From the NCBI GenBank assembly GCA_012034595.1, contig JAAUPE010000079.1:1-33460 (forward strand): DNA of 33,460 nucleotides, in the 5' to 3' direction. The position numbers and the translations under genes were made by a program. Below are positions 7,684 through 16,597 of the stretch, piece by piece (positions within the stretch are counted from its first letter, which is position 1; each line of letters opens with the position of its first letter). This DNA comes from Calothrix sp. CSU_2_0 (lineage in GTDB: Bacteria; Cyanobacteriota; Cyanobacteriia; Cyanobacteriales; Nostocaceae). A model generated the notes under the pieces. That model was not told the origin of the DNA and made no database searches. It worked only from the letters and a program-made list of their open reading frames with translations.

Positions 7684-8229
7684 ATGGCAAACAAGCTCAA
7701 ATCTACATTTCAAGAGACGATAACTCCCAAACTGATTAAACAGTTTGACTATACCAACGTTCACCAAGTACCTAAAGTCATTAAAGTTACGGTGAACCGA
7801 GGACTGGGAGAGGCTGCAACTAATGCAAAAGCGCTTGAAGCTTGTCTCAACGAAATTGCATTAATTACTGGTCAAAAGCCAGTTGTCACCAGAGCTAAAA
7901 AAGCGATCGCAGGTTTTAAGATTCGTGAAGGTATGCCCGTAGGAGTCATGGTGACACTACGCGGCGATCGCATGTACTCTTTCCTAGAGCGCTTGATTAA
8001 TCTGGCACTGCCTCGAATCCGCGACTTTCGCGGAATTAGCCCCAAAAGCTTTGACGGACGTGGGAACTATACCCTGGGTGTTCGCGAACAATTAATATTT
8101 CCAGAAGTCGAATACGACAAAATCGACCAAATTCGTGGTATGGACATCTCCATCATTACCACAGCTAAAAACGACGAAGAAGGTCGCGCCCTACTCAAAG
8201 AAATGGGTATGCCCTTTCGCGATCAATAA
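7684..8229 (+). CDS. rplE: 50S ribosomal protein L5
   Basis: L5 binds 5S rRNA with L18 and contacts P-site tRNA. The 181-aa product contains the known blocks [40 protein letters not shown] and the C-terminal [20 protein letters not shown]. Length and order are normal. AAGGA lies before the ATG. The 22-bp gap to rpsH is free of repeats. Confidence 0.97.
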   Translation: MANKLKSTFQETITPKLIKQFDYTNVHQVPKVIKVTVNRGLGEAATNAKALEACLNEIALITGQKPVVTRAKKAIAGFKIREGMPVGVMVTLRGDRMYSFLERLINLALPRIRDFRGISPKSFDGRGNYTLGVREQLIFPEVEYDKIDQIRGMDISIITTAKNDEEGRALLKEMGMPFRDQ

Positions 8230-8251
8230 GTTCATCTAGACAGAGGTAAAG

Positions 8252-8653
8252 ATGGCGGTAAACGACACAATTGCAGATATGCTCACGCGCATCCGCAATG
8301 CCAATATGGCAAGGCATCAAACAACACTAGTGCCTGCAACAAAAATGACTCGCAATATTGCGCGAGTCTTGCGTGAAGAAGGCTTTATCGGTGAATTTGA
8401 GGAAGCTGGAGAGGGTATTAAAACAAATTTGGTGATTTCTCTCAAATATAAAGGGAAAAGTCGCCAACCCCTGATCACAGCCCTCAAACGAGTTAGCAAA
8501 CCAGGCTTACGTGTTTATTCCAACCGTAAAGACCTACCGCGAGTACTCGGTGGTATTGGGATTGCGATTATTTCCACATCAAGCGGCATCATGACAGACC
8601 GCGAAGCCCGCCGCCAAAATGTCGGTGGTGAAGTGCTTTGTTTCGTTTGGTAG
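8252..8653 (+). CDS. rpsH: 30S ribosomal protein S8
   Basis: S8 binds the central domain of 16S rRNA and in E. coli represses the spc operon by binding the L5 message. The 133-aa product has [20 protein letters not shown], and near the end [20 protein letters not shown] and CFVW, the S8 C-terminal signature. AGAGGT precedes the ATG. No rpsN (S14) gene lies between L5 and S8, unlike in E. coli but as in other cyanobacteria. Confidence 0.97.
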   Translation: MAVNDTIADMLTRIRNANMARHQTTLVPATKMTRNIARVLREEGFIGEFEEAGEGIKTNLVISLKYKGKSRQPLITALKRVSKPGLRVYSNRKDLPRVLGGIGIAIISTSSGIMTDREARRQNVGGEVLCFVW

Positions 8654-8826
8654 TCATTAGTCATTTGTCGTTTGTCGTTAGTGATTTGTCATTACTCAGT
8701 TGTTATTAATTTGGTTCTAATTCGCGGTTTGAATTATCAACAAAAACGTCAAAGAAACAAATAATAAATAATAAAAGACAAATAGCAAAAGGCAAATAAC
8801 AAAGGATAAAAAACAAAGGACAAAGA
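8654..8826. repeat. Fold-back repeat spacer rpsH-rplF
   Basis: Left-arm words are GTCATTA, GTCATTT and GTCGTTT (8654-8697). Right-arm words are AAATAAT, AAATAGC, AAAGGAC and AAAGACA (8754-8826), approximately complementary. The word family (TTTGTCA-like) differs from the TTAGGAG family of nearby spacers. Confidence 0.6.
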
Positions 8827-8832
8827 AAGATT

Positions 8833-9378
8833 ATGTCTCGAATTGGTAGAAGTCCAATTACGGTTCCAGCAAAAGTCCAAGTGACAATTAATGGTGCCAA
8901 GATAGTTGTAAAAGGTCCCAAAGGCGAACTTTCCCGCGATTTGCCCCCTAATGTATCGGTGGCACAAGAAGGAGAAATTCTTTCCGTAAATCGCCGTGAC
9001 GATACTCGTCCATCCCGCCAATTACATGGTTTATGCCGGACACTTGTAGCAAACATGGTAGAAGGTGTATCCCAAGGTTTCCAGCGACGCTTGGAAATTC
9101 AAGGGGTTGGTTATCGGGCTGCGGTTCAAGGTCGCAATCTCGTTCTCAACATGGGTTACAGCCATCAAGTGCAAATCGTACCTCCCGATGGTGTGCAGTT
9201 CGCAGTTGAAAACAATACCAACGTCATAGTTACCGGGTATGACAAAGAAATCGTTGGCAATACAGCAGCACGAATTCGCGCTGTGCGTCCACCCGAACCC
9301 TACAAAGGTAAAGGTATTCGTTACTCTGGCGAAGCAGTTCGTCGTAAAGCTGGTAAGACTGGTAAGGGTAAGAAATAA
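8833..9378 (+). CDS. rplF: 50S ribosomal protein L6
   Basis: L6 lies near the sarcin-ricin loop and the factor-binding site. The 181-aa product begins [20 protein letters not shown] and contains the two L6 folds, with [20 protein letters not shown] in the second and [20 protein letters not shown] at the end, the family hallmark. The start has only a weak purine stretch upstream. The rplR start follows 3 bp after the stop. Confidence 0.97.
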   Translation: MSRIGRSPITVPAKVQVTINGAKIVVKGPKGELSRDLPPNVSVAQEGEILSVNRRDDTRPSRQLHGLCRTLVANMVEGVSQGFQRRLEIQGVGYRAAVQGRNLVLNMGYSHQVQIVPPDGVQFAVENNTNVIVTGYDKEIVGNTAARIRAVRPPEPYKGKGIRYSGEAVRRKAGKTGKGKK

Positions 9379-9381
9379 AAT

Positions 9382-9744
9382 ATGAAACTCACTCGCAGAG
9401 AATCAAAAGAACGTCGTCGTCGGCGTATTCGCGGCAAAGTCGGTGGTTCTTCAGAACGTCCTCGCTTGGCTATATTTCGTTCCAACGAGCATATTTATGC
9501 TCAAGTAATTGACGACACATCACATCACACCTTGGTTGCTGCTTCTACATTAGACCCCGAATTGAAAACTCAATTGGGTTCTGGTGCTAATTGCCAAGCT
9601 TCAACCGAAGTTGGAAAATTGATCGCCAAACGTTCGATTGAAAAAGGTATTACACAAGTAGTATTCGATCGCGGTGGTAATCTTTACCACGGGCGCATTA
9701 AAGCACTAGCAGAAGCTGCCCGCGAAGCTGGTTTAAACTTTTAG
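9382..9744 (+). CDS. rplR: 50S ribosomal protein L18
   Basis: L18 carries 5S rRNA together with L5. The 120-aa product has a basic N-terminus ([20 protein letters not shown]) and the core [20 protein letters not shown]-like segment (with SSERPR), ending in [20 protein letters not shown] and EAGLNF. Length and motifs are typical. The start is 3 bp downstream of rplF, using GGGTAAG within its end, so the two are probably coupled. Confidence 0.97.
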   Translation: MKLTRRESKERRRRRIRGKVGGSSERPRLAIFRSNEHIYAQVIDDTSHHTLVAASTLDPELKTQLGSGANCQASTEVGKLIAKRSIEKGITQVVFDRGGNLYHGRIKALAEAAREAGLNF

Positions 9745-9759
9745 TTTAGATTGTGGAAA

Positions 9760-9958
9760 TTGGTTAGTGGTTAGTGGTTAGTCGTTTAAGAATTAAGAGT
9801 TAATGGTTAATAGTTAGTAGTTAGTAGTTAATGGTTATTAGTTAATCAAATCAATAACCAATAATCAATAGCGAATAGCCAATAACAAATCACCAACAAC
9901 AAATAACCAGTAACAAATAATCAATAACAAGTAACCAATAACAAATCACAAAGGACAT
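9760..9958. repeat. Fold-back repeat spacer rplR-rpsE
   Basis: Left arm: GGTTAGT, GGTTAAT and AGTTAGT words (9760-9845). Right arm: CAATAAC, CAAATAA, CCAATAA words (9849-9950). The turn is at about 9846, where GTTAATCAAATCAATAAC lies. The word is GGTTATT/AATAACC-like, again particular to this spacer. Confidence 0.65.
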
Positions 9959-9963
9959 TAAAC

Positions 9964-10494
9964 ATGGCAACTGGTGGTCGTAAGAAATCCAACCGCACGA
10001 AAAAAGAAGAAACTACTTGGCAAGAACGGGTTATCCAAATCCGTCGCGTTAGCAAAGTAGTCAAAGGTGGTAAAAAACTCAGTTTCCGTGCCATCGTCGT
10101 TGTCGGTAACGAACGCGGTCAGGTTGGTGTTGGAGTGGGTAAAGCATCTGATGTTATTGGTGCTGTGAAAAAGGGTGTTGCAGACGGCAAAAAACACCTG
10201 ATTGATATCCCCATGACAAAATCAAACTCGATTCCCCACCCCATTAATGGCATGGGTGGTGGTGCTAAAGTGCTTATGCGTCCGGCTGCCCCTGGTACTG
10301 GTGTAATCGCAGGTGGTGCCGTACGTACAGTTCTGGAATTGGCTGGAATCCGCAATATTTTAGCAAAGCAACTTGGCTCGAACAATCCTTTGAACAATGC
10401 TCGCGCCGCAGTCAACGCACTTTCGACCCTACGTACTTTTGCTGAAGTTGCTGAAGACCGTGGTGTTCCGATTGAAAGACTCTACGCTCAGTAA
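9964..10494 (+). CDS. rpsE: 30S ribosomal protein S5
   Basis: S5 acts with S4 in decoding accuracy and with S3 in mRNA unwinding; spectinomycin resistance maps to its N-terminal loop in E. coli. The 176-aa product has the dsRNA-binding-like domain ([37 protein letters not shown]) and the C-terminal S5 fold ([19 protein letters not shown]). AAAGGA is at the correct distance from the ATG. rpmD (L30), which follows S5 in many bacteria, is absent, as in cyanobacteria generally. Confidence 0.97.
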   Translation: MATGGRKKSNRTKKEETTWQERVIQIRRVSKVVKGGKKLSFRAIVVVGNERGQVGVGVGKASDVIGAVKKGVADGKKHLIDIPMTKSNSIPHPINGMGGGAKVLMRPAAPGTGVIAGGAVRTVLELAGIRNILAKQLGSNNPLNNARAAVNALSTLRTFAEVAEDRGVPIERLYAQ

Positions 10495-10534
10495 AATCAA
10501 TCATAAATGTAACTAAGGACGAATTATTTAAGCC

Positions 10535-10980
10535 ATGAGACTCCATGATATCAAGCCGCAAGCCGGCTCCAAAAAACGCCCCCGCCGCGTTGGTCGCGGT
10601 ATTGCAGCAGGTCAAGGTGCAAGCGCAGGTTTAGGGATGCGCGGTCAAAACTCTCGTTCTGGTGGTGGAACTAGACCCGGTTTTGAAGGTGGTCAACAAC
10701 CGTTGTACCGTCGTTTACCAAAGTTGAAGGGCTTTCCCCTCGCTCCTCATAAAAAGTACACTACGATTAATGTAGATAAGCTAGCTTTGCTCCCCGCAAA
10801 TACAGAGGTGTCATTGGAGTCTTTGAAAGAAGTAGGAATCCTGACATCTGGTAAATACCCTTGAAAATATTGGGTAACGGGGAATTGGGTGTTGCACTCC
10901 AAGTTAAAGCAGCAGCTTTTACAGCATCAGCTCGTAGCAAAATTGAAGCAGCTGGTGGGAGTTGTGAAGTTTCGAGGTGA
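10535..10980 (+). pseudogene. rplO: 50S ribosomal protein L15, interrupted by a one-base frameshift
   Basis: L15 is a late-assembly large-subunit protein. The first frame encodes 109 residues ([40 protein letters not shown], up to ILTSGKYP) and stops at 10862-10864. The next frame from 10861 continues with [20 protein letters not shown] and [16 protein letters not shown] to a stop at 10978-10980, the normal L15 C-terminus. TACCCTTG replaces an expected TACCCCTTG, so one C of a run appears missing. Restoring it gives about 148 residues, the usual size. A sequencing/assembly error is most likely. A true mutation is possible because L15 can be lost in E. coli, and reinitiation at the overlapping TTGA is a third, weaker option. 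Confidence 0.9.
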
Positions 10981-11067
10981 GCTAGTAGATACCTTCTCTC
11001 TCGCGCACTCTCAGGGCAAACAATCTCCGCTCCCAGCGACAGGTTCACTCTCTAGGTAACGCCCTTT

Positions 11068-12381
11068 ATGATTAGTCGAGATAAACCCCCAAGCGCTCAA
11101 GAAACTTTTATGCAGATGGCGCAAGCAGCTGGACTTCGAGGTCGGCTGCTTGTTACGGTCGGTATTTTAATTTTGATTCGGTTGGGTATTCATATACCTA
11201 TTCCGGGCATAAATCGCGAAGACTTTGCTGCCGCGATCGCAAATAATAATCAAGTATTAAGCTTTTTGGATATCTTTTCGGGAGGCGGACTTTCGGCACT
11301 TGGTGTATTCGCCTTGGGAATTCTCCCTTACATTAATGCTTCGATTATCATCCAACTTTTGACCGCCGCCATCCCCGCTTTAGAAAATTTACAAAAAAAT
11401 GAAGGTGAAGCTGGCAGACGCAAGCTTTCCCAATATACCCGCTATGTTTCCTTGGGATGGGCGATTTTACAAAGCGTTTTCATCTCAGCTTTTTGGCTGC
11501 AAACATATGCCATTAAACCTGGACCTTTTTTCATCGCTCAAACTGCGATCGCTCTTGTTGCAGGTTCGATGTTTGTCATGTGGGCTTCGGAAGTTGTCAC
11601 CGAACGCGGTATTGGTAATGGAGCATCTTTGTTGATTTTTGTCAACATTGTCGCCACACTCCCAAAATCGTTACAAAATACAATCCAGTTAGTTGAAAGC
11701 GGTGGGCGCGATACGGTTGGGCGAGTAATCGTCTTGCTGCTCCTATTTTTAGTCACAACTATTGGTATTGTTTTTATCCAAGAAGGTGTTCGTCGCATCC
11801 CAATTATTTCGGCTCGTCGTCAAGTTGGTCGTCGGATTTTAGCAGAGCAGCGCAGTTATCTGCCATTGCGTCTCAACCAAGGTGGGGTGATGCCAATCAT
11901 TTTTGCATCCGCCATCCTCAGCTTACCGGCTTTGATTTCCCAATTTGCCAAAAATCAAACCTTTGCCAATATAGTTCAAACATATCTAAGTCCTAGCGGC
12001 AATGGTTCTTGGGTTTACGCACTGGTGCAGCTAGTTTCGATTGTTTTCTTTAGCTATTTCTACTCCTCACTCATTGTGAATCCAGTCGATGTAGCACAGA
12101 ACCTGAAAAAGATGGGTTCGAGTATCCCAGGTATTCGTCCCGGTAAAGCGACTAGTGAGTATATCGAGCGCGTATTAAATCGATTAACTTTTTTAGGAGC
12201 AATCTTCTTAGGGTTAATTGCGATCGTTCCGACTGCAATCGAGGGATTTCTGAATATTCGCACATTTCAAGGATTTGGTGCAACTTCGTTATTAATCTTG
12301 GTTGGTGTAGCGATTGACACTGCAAAGCAGATTCAAACCTACGTTATCTCCCAGCGCTATGAAGGAATGGTGAAACAATAG
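11068..12381 (+). CDS. secY: Preprotein translocase subunit SecY
   Basis: SecY forms the protein-conducting channel with SecE and SecG in the plasma and thylakoid membranes. The 437-aa product has ten expected membrane segments. Recognisable parts are RGRLLVTVGILILIRLGIHI (TM1), LGILPYINASIIIQLLTAAI (plug/TM2 region), RSYLPLRLNQGGVMPIIFAS (cytosolic loop and TM7) and the C-terminal QRYEGMVKQ. No good Shine-Dalgarno is seen before the ATG. The stop TAG shares its G with the GTG start of adk, a one-base overlap suggesting coupled translation. Confidence 0.97.
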   Translation: MISRDKPPSAQETFMQMAQAAGLRGRLLVTVGILILIRLGIHIPIPGINREDFAAAIANNNQVLSFLDIFSGGGLSALGVFALGILPYINASIIIQLLTAAIPALENLQKNEGEAGRRKLSQYTRYVSLGWAILQSVFISAFWLQTYAIKPGPFFIAQTAIALVAGSMFVMWASEVVTERGIGNGASLLIFVNIVATLPKSLQNTIQLVESGGRDTVGRVIVLLLLFLVTTIGIVFIQEGVRRIPIISARRQVGRRILAEQRSYLPLRLNQGGVMPIIFASAILSLPALISQFAKNQTFANIVQTYLSPSGNGSWVYALVQLVSIVFFSYFYSSLIVNPVDVAQNLKKMGSSIPGIRPGKATSEYIERVLNRLTFLGAIFLGLIAIVPTAIEGFLNIRTFQGFGATSLLILVGVAIDTAKQIQTYVISQRYEGMVKQ

Positions 12382-12932
12382 TGACGCGACTAATCTTCTT
12401 GGGACCTCCGGGTGCAGGCAAAGGTACGCAAGCCAAAGCCCTTGCAGACCACTGGCAAATTCCCCACATTTCTACGGGTGACATTTTACGTCAAGCTTTA
12501 AAGGAGCAAACTCCTTTAGGAATTAAAGCACAGAGTTATATGGATAAGGGCGAGTTAGTTCCCGACCATTTAGTACAAGCTATGGTGGAGGAACGTCTCA
12601 AGCAACCCGATACTGAACCTGGCTGGATTCTTGATGGTTTTCCTCGAACTGTTCAACAGGCTAGTTTTTTGGAAGGTTTATTGCAAAAACTAGAGCAACG
12701 GGGTGAGAGGGTTGTAAATCTTGACGTACCTGACGATATTGTGGTGGGACGTTTGCTCGAACGCGGACGGAAAGACGATAACGAAGATGTAATTCGTCGT
12801 CGTCTTGAGGTTTATCGCTCGGAAACTGCGCCATTAATTGACTACTACAGTTCTAAACAACAATTACTGATAGTTAATGGGAATCAGTCCCTCGAAGAAG
12901 TCACCATCGAACTCACAAAAGCTATTGCTTAG
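12381..12932 (+). CDS. adk: Adenylate kinase
   Basis: Catalyses ATP + AMP to 2 ADP in the cytosol and balances adenylate energy charge. The product is 183 aa, a short form. It has the P-loop GPPGAGKGT at residues 8-16, the AMP-site segment HISTGDILRQALKEQTPLGI, DGFPRT in the middle and the ERGRKDDNEDVIRRRLEVYR LID/arginine region. The zinc-binding extended LID of long bacterial adenylate kinases is missing. The GTG start overlaps the secY stop by one base; the order secY-adk-infA is shared with many bacteria. Confidence 0.97.
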   Translation: MTRLIFLGPPGAGKGTQAKALADHWQIPHISTGDILRQALKEQTPLGIKAQSYMDKGELVPDHLVQAMVEERLKQPDTEPGWILDGFPRTVQQASFLEGLLQKLEQRGERVVNLDVPDDIVVGRLLERGRKDDNEDVIRRRLEVYRSETAPLIDYYSSKQQLLIVNGNQSLEEVTIELTKAIA

Positions 12933-12935
12933 CTA

Positions 12936-12987
12936 AGGGTTAATGGTTGTTTGTCTTTTTGTCAATGACCAATAACCAATGCCCTTT
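12936..12987. repeat. Short fold-back spacer adk-infA
   Basis: AGGGTTAATGGTTGTTTGTC (12936-12955) faces CAATGACCAATAACCAATGC (12962-12981), continued by CCTT, with a TTTTTGT loop. It is an imperfect stem of about 18 pairs followed by TTTTAAATAAG. It could act as a weak terminator or mRNA-processing hairpin between adk and infA. Confidence 0.5.
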
Positions 12988-13097
12988 TAAATAAGATATA
13001 TTAATAAACTGTTGATATATTTAGCAAAATATGTTTGCTTGCAGTAGTAGCTGAACTGCAAGTGACTACAAAAATATTGAGTTGAGGAAAAAACCAG

Positions 13098-13322
13098 TTG
13101 TCTAAACAAGACTTAATCGAAATGGAGGGCACAGTTACAGAGTCACTACCCAACGCCATGTTTCGCGTTGACTTGGATAATGGCTTTAACGTGCTAGCTC
13201 ATATCTCCGGTAAAATTCGCCGTAACTATATCAAGATTTTACCGGGCGATCGCGTCAAAGTAGAACTTACACCCTACGACTTAAGCAAAGGTCGAATCAC
13301 CTATCGATTGCGGAAAAAATAA
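13098..13322 (+). CDS. infA: Translation initiation factor IF-1
   Basis: IF-1 occupies the 30S A site during initiation and modulates IF-2 and IF-3. The product is 74 aa, standard length, one S1-type OB domain: [40 protein letters not shown] and [20 protein letters not shown]. The start is a TTG, an uncommon codon, preceded by GAGGAAAA. This choice is supported because the resulting N-terminus is the family one and no ATG lies in frame nearby. A rare start codon on infA suggests the level is set low by initiation. Confidence 0.95.
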   Translation: MSKQDLIEMEGTVTESLPNAMFRVDLDNGFNVLAHISGKIRRNYIKILPGDRVKVELTPYDLSKGRITYRLRKK

Positions 13323-13400
13323 GCCGATGTACAGGATTTTACCATAACAAAAATTTTTTGGGTAATATCCAGCAATTAAACTGAATATTTTTTCTAAAAA

Positions 13401-13410
13401 TGCTATAATC
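13401..13410 (+). promoter_or_regulatory. -10-like element before rpmJ
   Basis: A consensus TATAAT (13404-13409) lies in the AT-rich 113-bp spacer between infA and rpmJ. The -35 side (about CTGAAT, 13381-13386) is poor. It may be an internal promoter for the rpmJ-rpsM-rpsK-rpoA group. Confidence 0.3.
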
Positions 13411-13435
13411 TAACATTTGGAGTCGAGTTAGAAAA

Positions 13436-13549
13436 ATGAAAGTTCGAGCCTCAGTTAAACGAATCTGCGAAAAGTGCAACGTGATTAAACGTCGCGGTCG
13501 TGTAATGGTGATTTGCGTAAATCCCAAGCACAAACAGCGCCAAGGATAA
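13436..13549 (+). CDS. rpmJ: 50S ribosomal protein L36
   Basis: L36 is a tiny zinc-binding protein of the large subunit. The 37-codon frame reads [20 protein letters not shown] then [17 protein letters not shown]. It has three Cys and one His in the classic CxxC...CxxxxH zinc-ribbon arrangement (Cys11, Cys14, Cys27, His32). This is the zinc-binding (C+) form of L36. GGAG lies about 14 bp upstream. The position between infA and rpsM is conserved in bacteria and plastids. Confidence 0.96.
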   Translation: MKVRASVKRICEKCNVIKRRGRVMVICVNPKHKQRQG

Positions 13550-13694
13550 GCCATATAAATTTCATCTTCATCGGGTGAGATTTCGCAAAGCATCGCAAAT
13601 CTGACAATACAACCAATACAACTACTCAGCGTTAGCTGCCCAACATTAGTTGTATGTTGCAACACAGGACAAGCAATTTAGGGAGAGATTCACA

Positions 13695-14075
13695 GTGGCA
13701 CGTATTGCCGGAGTAGACCTTCCACGCGACAAGCGGATTGAGATTGGTCTAACTTATATTTTTGGAATTGGACTATCGCGTTCCAAAGCGATTTTAGCAG
13801 CTACAGGTGTAAATCCAGACATACGAGTTAAGGATTTAAGTGACGCTGATGTTTCGGCTTTGCGCGGCGAAGTTGAAAGCAATTACCAAGTAGAAGGCGA
13901 TTTGCGACGTTTAGAAGCAATGAGCATCAAACGCTTGGTAGACATCGGGACTTATAGAGGTCGTCGTCACCGTATGGGCTTACCAGTAAGAGGACAGCGT
14001 ACTCGTACCAATGCTAGAACTCGACGCGGTAGAAGACAAACCGTAGCTGGTAAGAAAAAAGCACCAGGTAAATAA
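13695..14075 (+). CDS. rpsM: 30S ribosomal protein S13
   Basis: S13 sits in the 30S head, touches the P-site tRNA and forms bridges with L5. The 126-aa protein has [20 protein letters not shown] at the start, the helix-two-turn-helix core with [13 protein letters not shown], and the basic tail [21 protein letters not shown] place the start at the GTG at 13695, after GGGAGAG, because it gives the family N-terminus; an ATG 45 bp upstream at 13650 would add 15 unrelated residues. Confidence 0.95.
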   Translation: MARIAGVDLPRDKRIEIGLTYIFGIGLSRSKAILAATGVNPDIRVKDLSDADVSALRGEVESNYQVEGDLRRLEAMSIKRLVDIGTYRGRRHRMGLPVRGQRTRTNARTRRGRRQTVAGKKKAPGK

Positions 14076-14126
14076 ACTCACAATACTTGTTAATCACAAG
14101 TTTTACGCTAACTCAACTAAATCGAT

Positions 14127-14522
14127 ATGGCGCGTCAAACAAATAAAAAGACCGGGAGCAAGAAAACTAAACGTAATGTTCCCAATGGAATTGCTTACAT
14201 CCAATCTACTTTCAACAATAGCATTGTGACCATCGCCGATCAAAACGGTGATGTCATATCCTGGGCAAGTGCTGGTTCTAGTGGCTTTAAAGGCGCAAAA
14301 AAAGGAACACCTTTTGCAGCTCAGACTGCTGCTGAAAGCGCAGCACGACGGGCAATGGACTCAGGTATGCGCCAAATTGAAGTGATGGTTAGCGGTCCAG
14401 GAGCAGGACGGGAAACCGCAATCCGTGCATTACAAGGTGCTGGATTGGAAATTACATTGATTCGTGATATTACACCGATTCCTCACAACGGCTGTCGTCC
14501 ACCCAAGCGTCGTCGAGTTTAA
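14127..14522 (+). CDS. rpsK: 30S ribosomal protein S11
   Basis: S11 lies on the 30S platform, near the mRNA path in the E site. The 131-aa product contains [40 protein letters not shown] and the C-terminal signature [18 protein letters not shown], all typical. No Shine-Dalgarno is apparent. It is followed by a 427-bp spacer before rpoA, the longest gap inside the cluster not made mainly of heptamer repeats. Confidence 0.97.
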   Translation: MARQTNKKTGSKKTKRNVPNGIAYIQSTFNNSIVTIADQNGDVISWASAGSSGFKGAKKGTPFAAQTAAESAARRAMDSGMRQIEVMVSGPGAGRETAIRALQGAGLEITLIRDITPIPHNGCRPPKRRRV

Positions 14523-14949
14523 AAACAATTTGGTTGGGCGGGTTGTTAACAACAATTAAGAATCAACCCAATGTCACTTTCAAGCATAAGCAACAAGCAC
14601 CCTTGGAGGTGGCTTGTGCTTGGATTGTCTCATTTTGGTTCCCCTCACTCATCATCGTGACCGTCCAAGAAAGGGCAATGGAAGTAAAAGTTACCAGTCT
14701 AGGCAAATTAAATCTAGATAAGTTAACTGGAAAACTTCTTCTTAACCCAATCAATTTGTATCACTCATGCTTCTTTAAGGAAAATCCAACTCTAAATCAC
14801 GAAATCGGCTAAATGATTAAGCTAAACCCAAAATCATTGACGGCATTTAGAATTGTGGCAAATCCTGGGAGCTGTAGGGGTAAAGTGTGAATTCGACAGG
14901 TAATTTTATATTGCCTGCTAGCAGGACTTAAAACAAGGGAGGCTGCTTC
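14523..14949 (+). promoter_or_regulatory. Hairpin-bearing leader between rpsK and rpoA
   Basis: This 427-bp spacer has a perfect 12-bp palindrome GTTGTTAACAAC (14542-14553). It also has a stem CAAGCAC/GTGCTTG (14594-14600 with 14616-14622) enclosing CC-TTGGA-GG, and a second palindrome CCTGCTAGCAGG (14914-14925) just ahead of the rpoA GGGAGG. A 92-codon plus-strand frame at 14534-14812 shows no familiar motif and I do not call it. The region may hold a promoter or attenuator setting rpoA expression apart from the ribosomal genes. Confidence 0.4.
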
Positions 14950-15897
14950 GTGGCGCAATTTCAAATTGAATGTGTAGAGTCCAATACAGAAGAAACTCGA
15001 AGTCACTATAGTAAATTTGTCTTAGAACCTCTGGAAAGAGGGCAAGGAACAACAGTCGGTAACGCACTGAGACGAGTTTTACTTTCTAATTTAGAAGGTA
15101 CTGCGGTGACTGCGGTGAGAATTGCAGGGGTTTCCCACGAATTCGCCACAGTTACTGGTGTGCGTGAAGACGTTCTGGAAATAATGATGAAAATGAAGGA
15201 AATCATTCTCAAAAGTTATTCCCCCCAACCTCAGATTGGTCGCTTACTTGTTACAGGTCCAGCCAACGTAACTTCGGCGCATTTTGATTTACCTAGTGAA
15301 GTTGAAGTGATGGACCCGACTCAGTATGTGGCAACTCTAGCAGAAGGCGCAAAGCTGGAAATGGAGTTCCGCATTGAAAGAGGCAAAGGTTATCGAACCG
15401 TCGAACGTGGTCGGGAAGAGGCTACGTCGTTAGACTTTTTACAAATTGACTCCGTATTTATGCCTGTGCGGAAGGTAAATTATAGCGTCGAAGAAACTCG
15501 TGGCGAGAGTAATATACCTAAAGACAGGTTATTGCTCGAAGTTTGGACGAACGGGAGTCTTAGCCCTCAAGAAGCGCTTTCTTCAGCCGCGAATATCCTG
15601 GTAGATTTATTTAATCCGTTGAAGGACTTTACTTACACGGAACAGGATACAGGAATTACCGAAGACCTAGACCCAACGGCGCAAATTCCCATTGAGGAAT
15701 TACAACTTTCGGTACGTGCTTACAATTGTTTGAAGCGGGCACAAGTTAATTCTGTAGCTGATTTGCTCGATTATACTCAAGAAGACCTATTGGAAATAAA
15801 GAACTTTGGTCAAAAGTCGGCTGAGGAAGTTGTAGAGGCTTTACAACGACGTTTGGGTATTACACTGCCGATGGAAAGAGGCTCCAAGCACAATTAA
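14950..15897 (+). CDS. rpoA: RNA polymerase subunit alpha
   Basis: Alpha dimerises to nucleate RNA polymerase assembly, and its C-terminal domain binds UP elements and activators. The 315-aa product has the N-terminal assembly domain (about 1-230; EPLERGQGTTVGNALRRVLL) and a C-terminal domain from about 250 (IEELQLSVRAYNCLKRAQVN, ending NFGQKSAEEVVEALQRRLG). The residues matching E. coli alpha Arg265 and Asn268 are present in VRAYNCLK. The start is GTG after GGGAGG; it gives AQFQIECVESNTEETRSHYS, usual for cyanobacteria. Confidence 0.97.
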   Translation: MAQFQIECVESNTEETRSHYSKFVLEPLERGQGTTVGNALRRVLLSNLEGTAVTAVRIAGVSHEFATVTGVREDVLEIMMKMKEIILKSYSPQPQIGRLLVTGPANVTSAHFDLPSEVEVMDPTQYVATLAEGAKLEMEFRIERGKGYRTVERGREEATSLDFLQIDSVFMPVRKVNYSVEETRGESNIPKDRLLLEVWTNGSLSPQEALSSAANILVDLFNPLKDFTYTEQDTGITEDLDPTAQIPIEELQLSVRAYNCLKRAQVNSVADLLDYTQEDLLEIKNFGQKSAEEVVEALQRRLGITLPMERGSKHN

Positions 15898-16090
15898 AGG
15901 TTAGGAGTTAGGGGTTAGGAGTTGGGAGTTGGGAGTTAGGAGTTGGGAGTTAGGAGTTGGGAGTTGGGAGTTATTAGTTAATTGTTCTTCTTTTAGAACT
16001 AATTAAGTAATCAACAACTGACCGATAATAAATAACAATTAACAAATAGCAAATAACAACTAACAAATAACAAATAACAAATAACAAATA
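15898..16090. repeat. Fold-back repeat spacer rpoA-rplQ
   Basis: The left arm has TTAGGAG and TTGGGAG words (15899-15971). The right arm has AACAAAT, AATAACA and AACTAAC words (16009-16090). A central inverted pair TTAGTTAATTGTTCT / AGAACTAATTAA forms the turn around 15990. The left arm is G-rich, the right arm A-rich, so pairing is only partial. Confidence 0.6.
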
Positions 16091-16126
16091 TCTAACTCTG
16101 TATTTTATTGTTCATCGTCGATTATT

Positions 16127-16477
16127 ATGCGTCACCGTTGTCGGGTTAAACAACTAAGTAAACCAGCAGATCAGCGACGTGCCCTGTTACGATCGCTCAC
16201 AACTGAACTAATTCGTCACGGTAAAATCACAACTACTTTAGTTCGCGCCAAAGTAGTACGTGCCGAAGTCGATAAAATGATTACCCTTGCCAAAGATGGC
16301 TCGCTATCAGCACGTCGCCAAGCAATGGGTTACATTTTTGATAAACAACTAGTTCACGCTCTCTTTGAGCAAGCACCACAACGCTACGGAACACGACAGG
16401 GTGGTTATACCCGGATTATGCGTACCGTACCCCGTCGTGGTGATAATGCCTCAATGGCAATTATTGAACTCGTCTAA
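16127..16477 (+). CDS. rplQ: 50S ribosomal protein L17
   Basis: L17 binds 23S rRNA near the tunnel exit. The 116-aa product shows [40 protein letters not shown] and the C-terminal [20 protein letters not shown] with IIELV, the standard family pattern. In cyanobacteria L17 follows rpoA, as here. No clear Shine-Dalgarno is seen; the gene begins right after the repeat spacer. Confidence 0.97.
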   Translation: MRHRCRVKQLSKPADQRRALLRSLTTELIRHGKITTTLVRAKVVRAEVDKMITLAKDGSLSARRQAMGYIFDKQLVHALFEQAPQRYGTRQGGYTRIMRTVPRRGDNASMAIIELV

Positions 16478-16597
16478 ATTTGGGATTTGAGGTTTTGGAG
16501 CCAATTGTTGATTGTTAGTTTTTTTTAGTTATCCTACTTCTTGCTAACCATTAATAGATATTGAATTCTCAGCGCTAACCCAAAATCCAAAATTGCT
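16478..16597. repeat. Weak fold-back spacer rplQ-truA
   Basis: TTTGGGATTTGAGGTTTTGG (about 16480-16499) is roughly complementary to CCCAAAATCCAAAAT (16580-16593), with CAATTGTTGATTGTTAG and CTAACCATTAA in between. This is a degenerate version of the same architecture; I am less sure of it. Confidence 0.35.

Noticed and set aside
10856-10864. Programmed -1 frameshift as explanation for rplO
   Set aside because: TAC CCT TGA is not a known slippery site, and L15 is not known to be recoded in any bacterium I recall.
14534-14812. 92-codon plus-strand open frame between rpsK and rpoA
   Set aside because: No recognisable motif, no clear ribosome binding site, and it covers the inverted repeats of the spacer; treated as chance.
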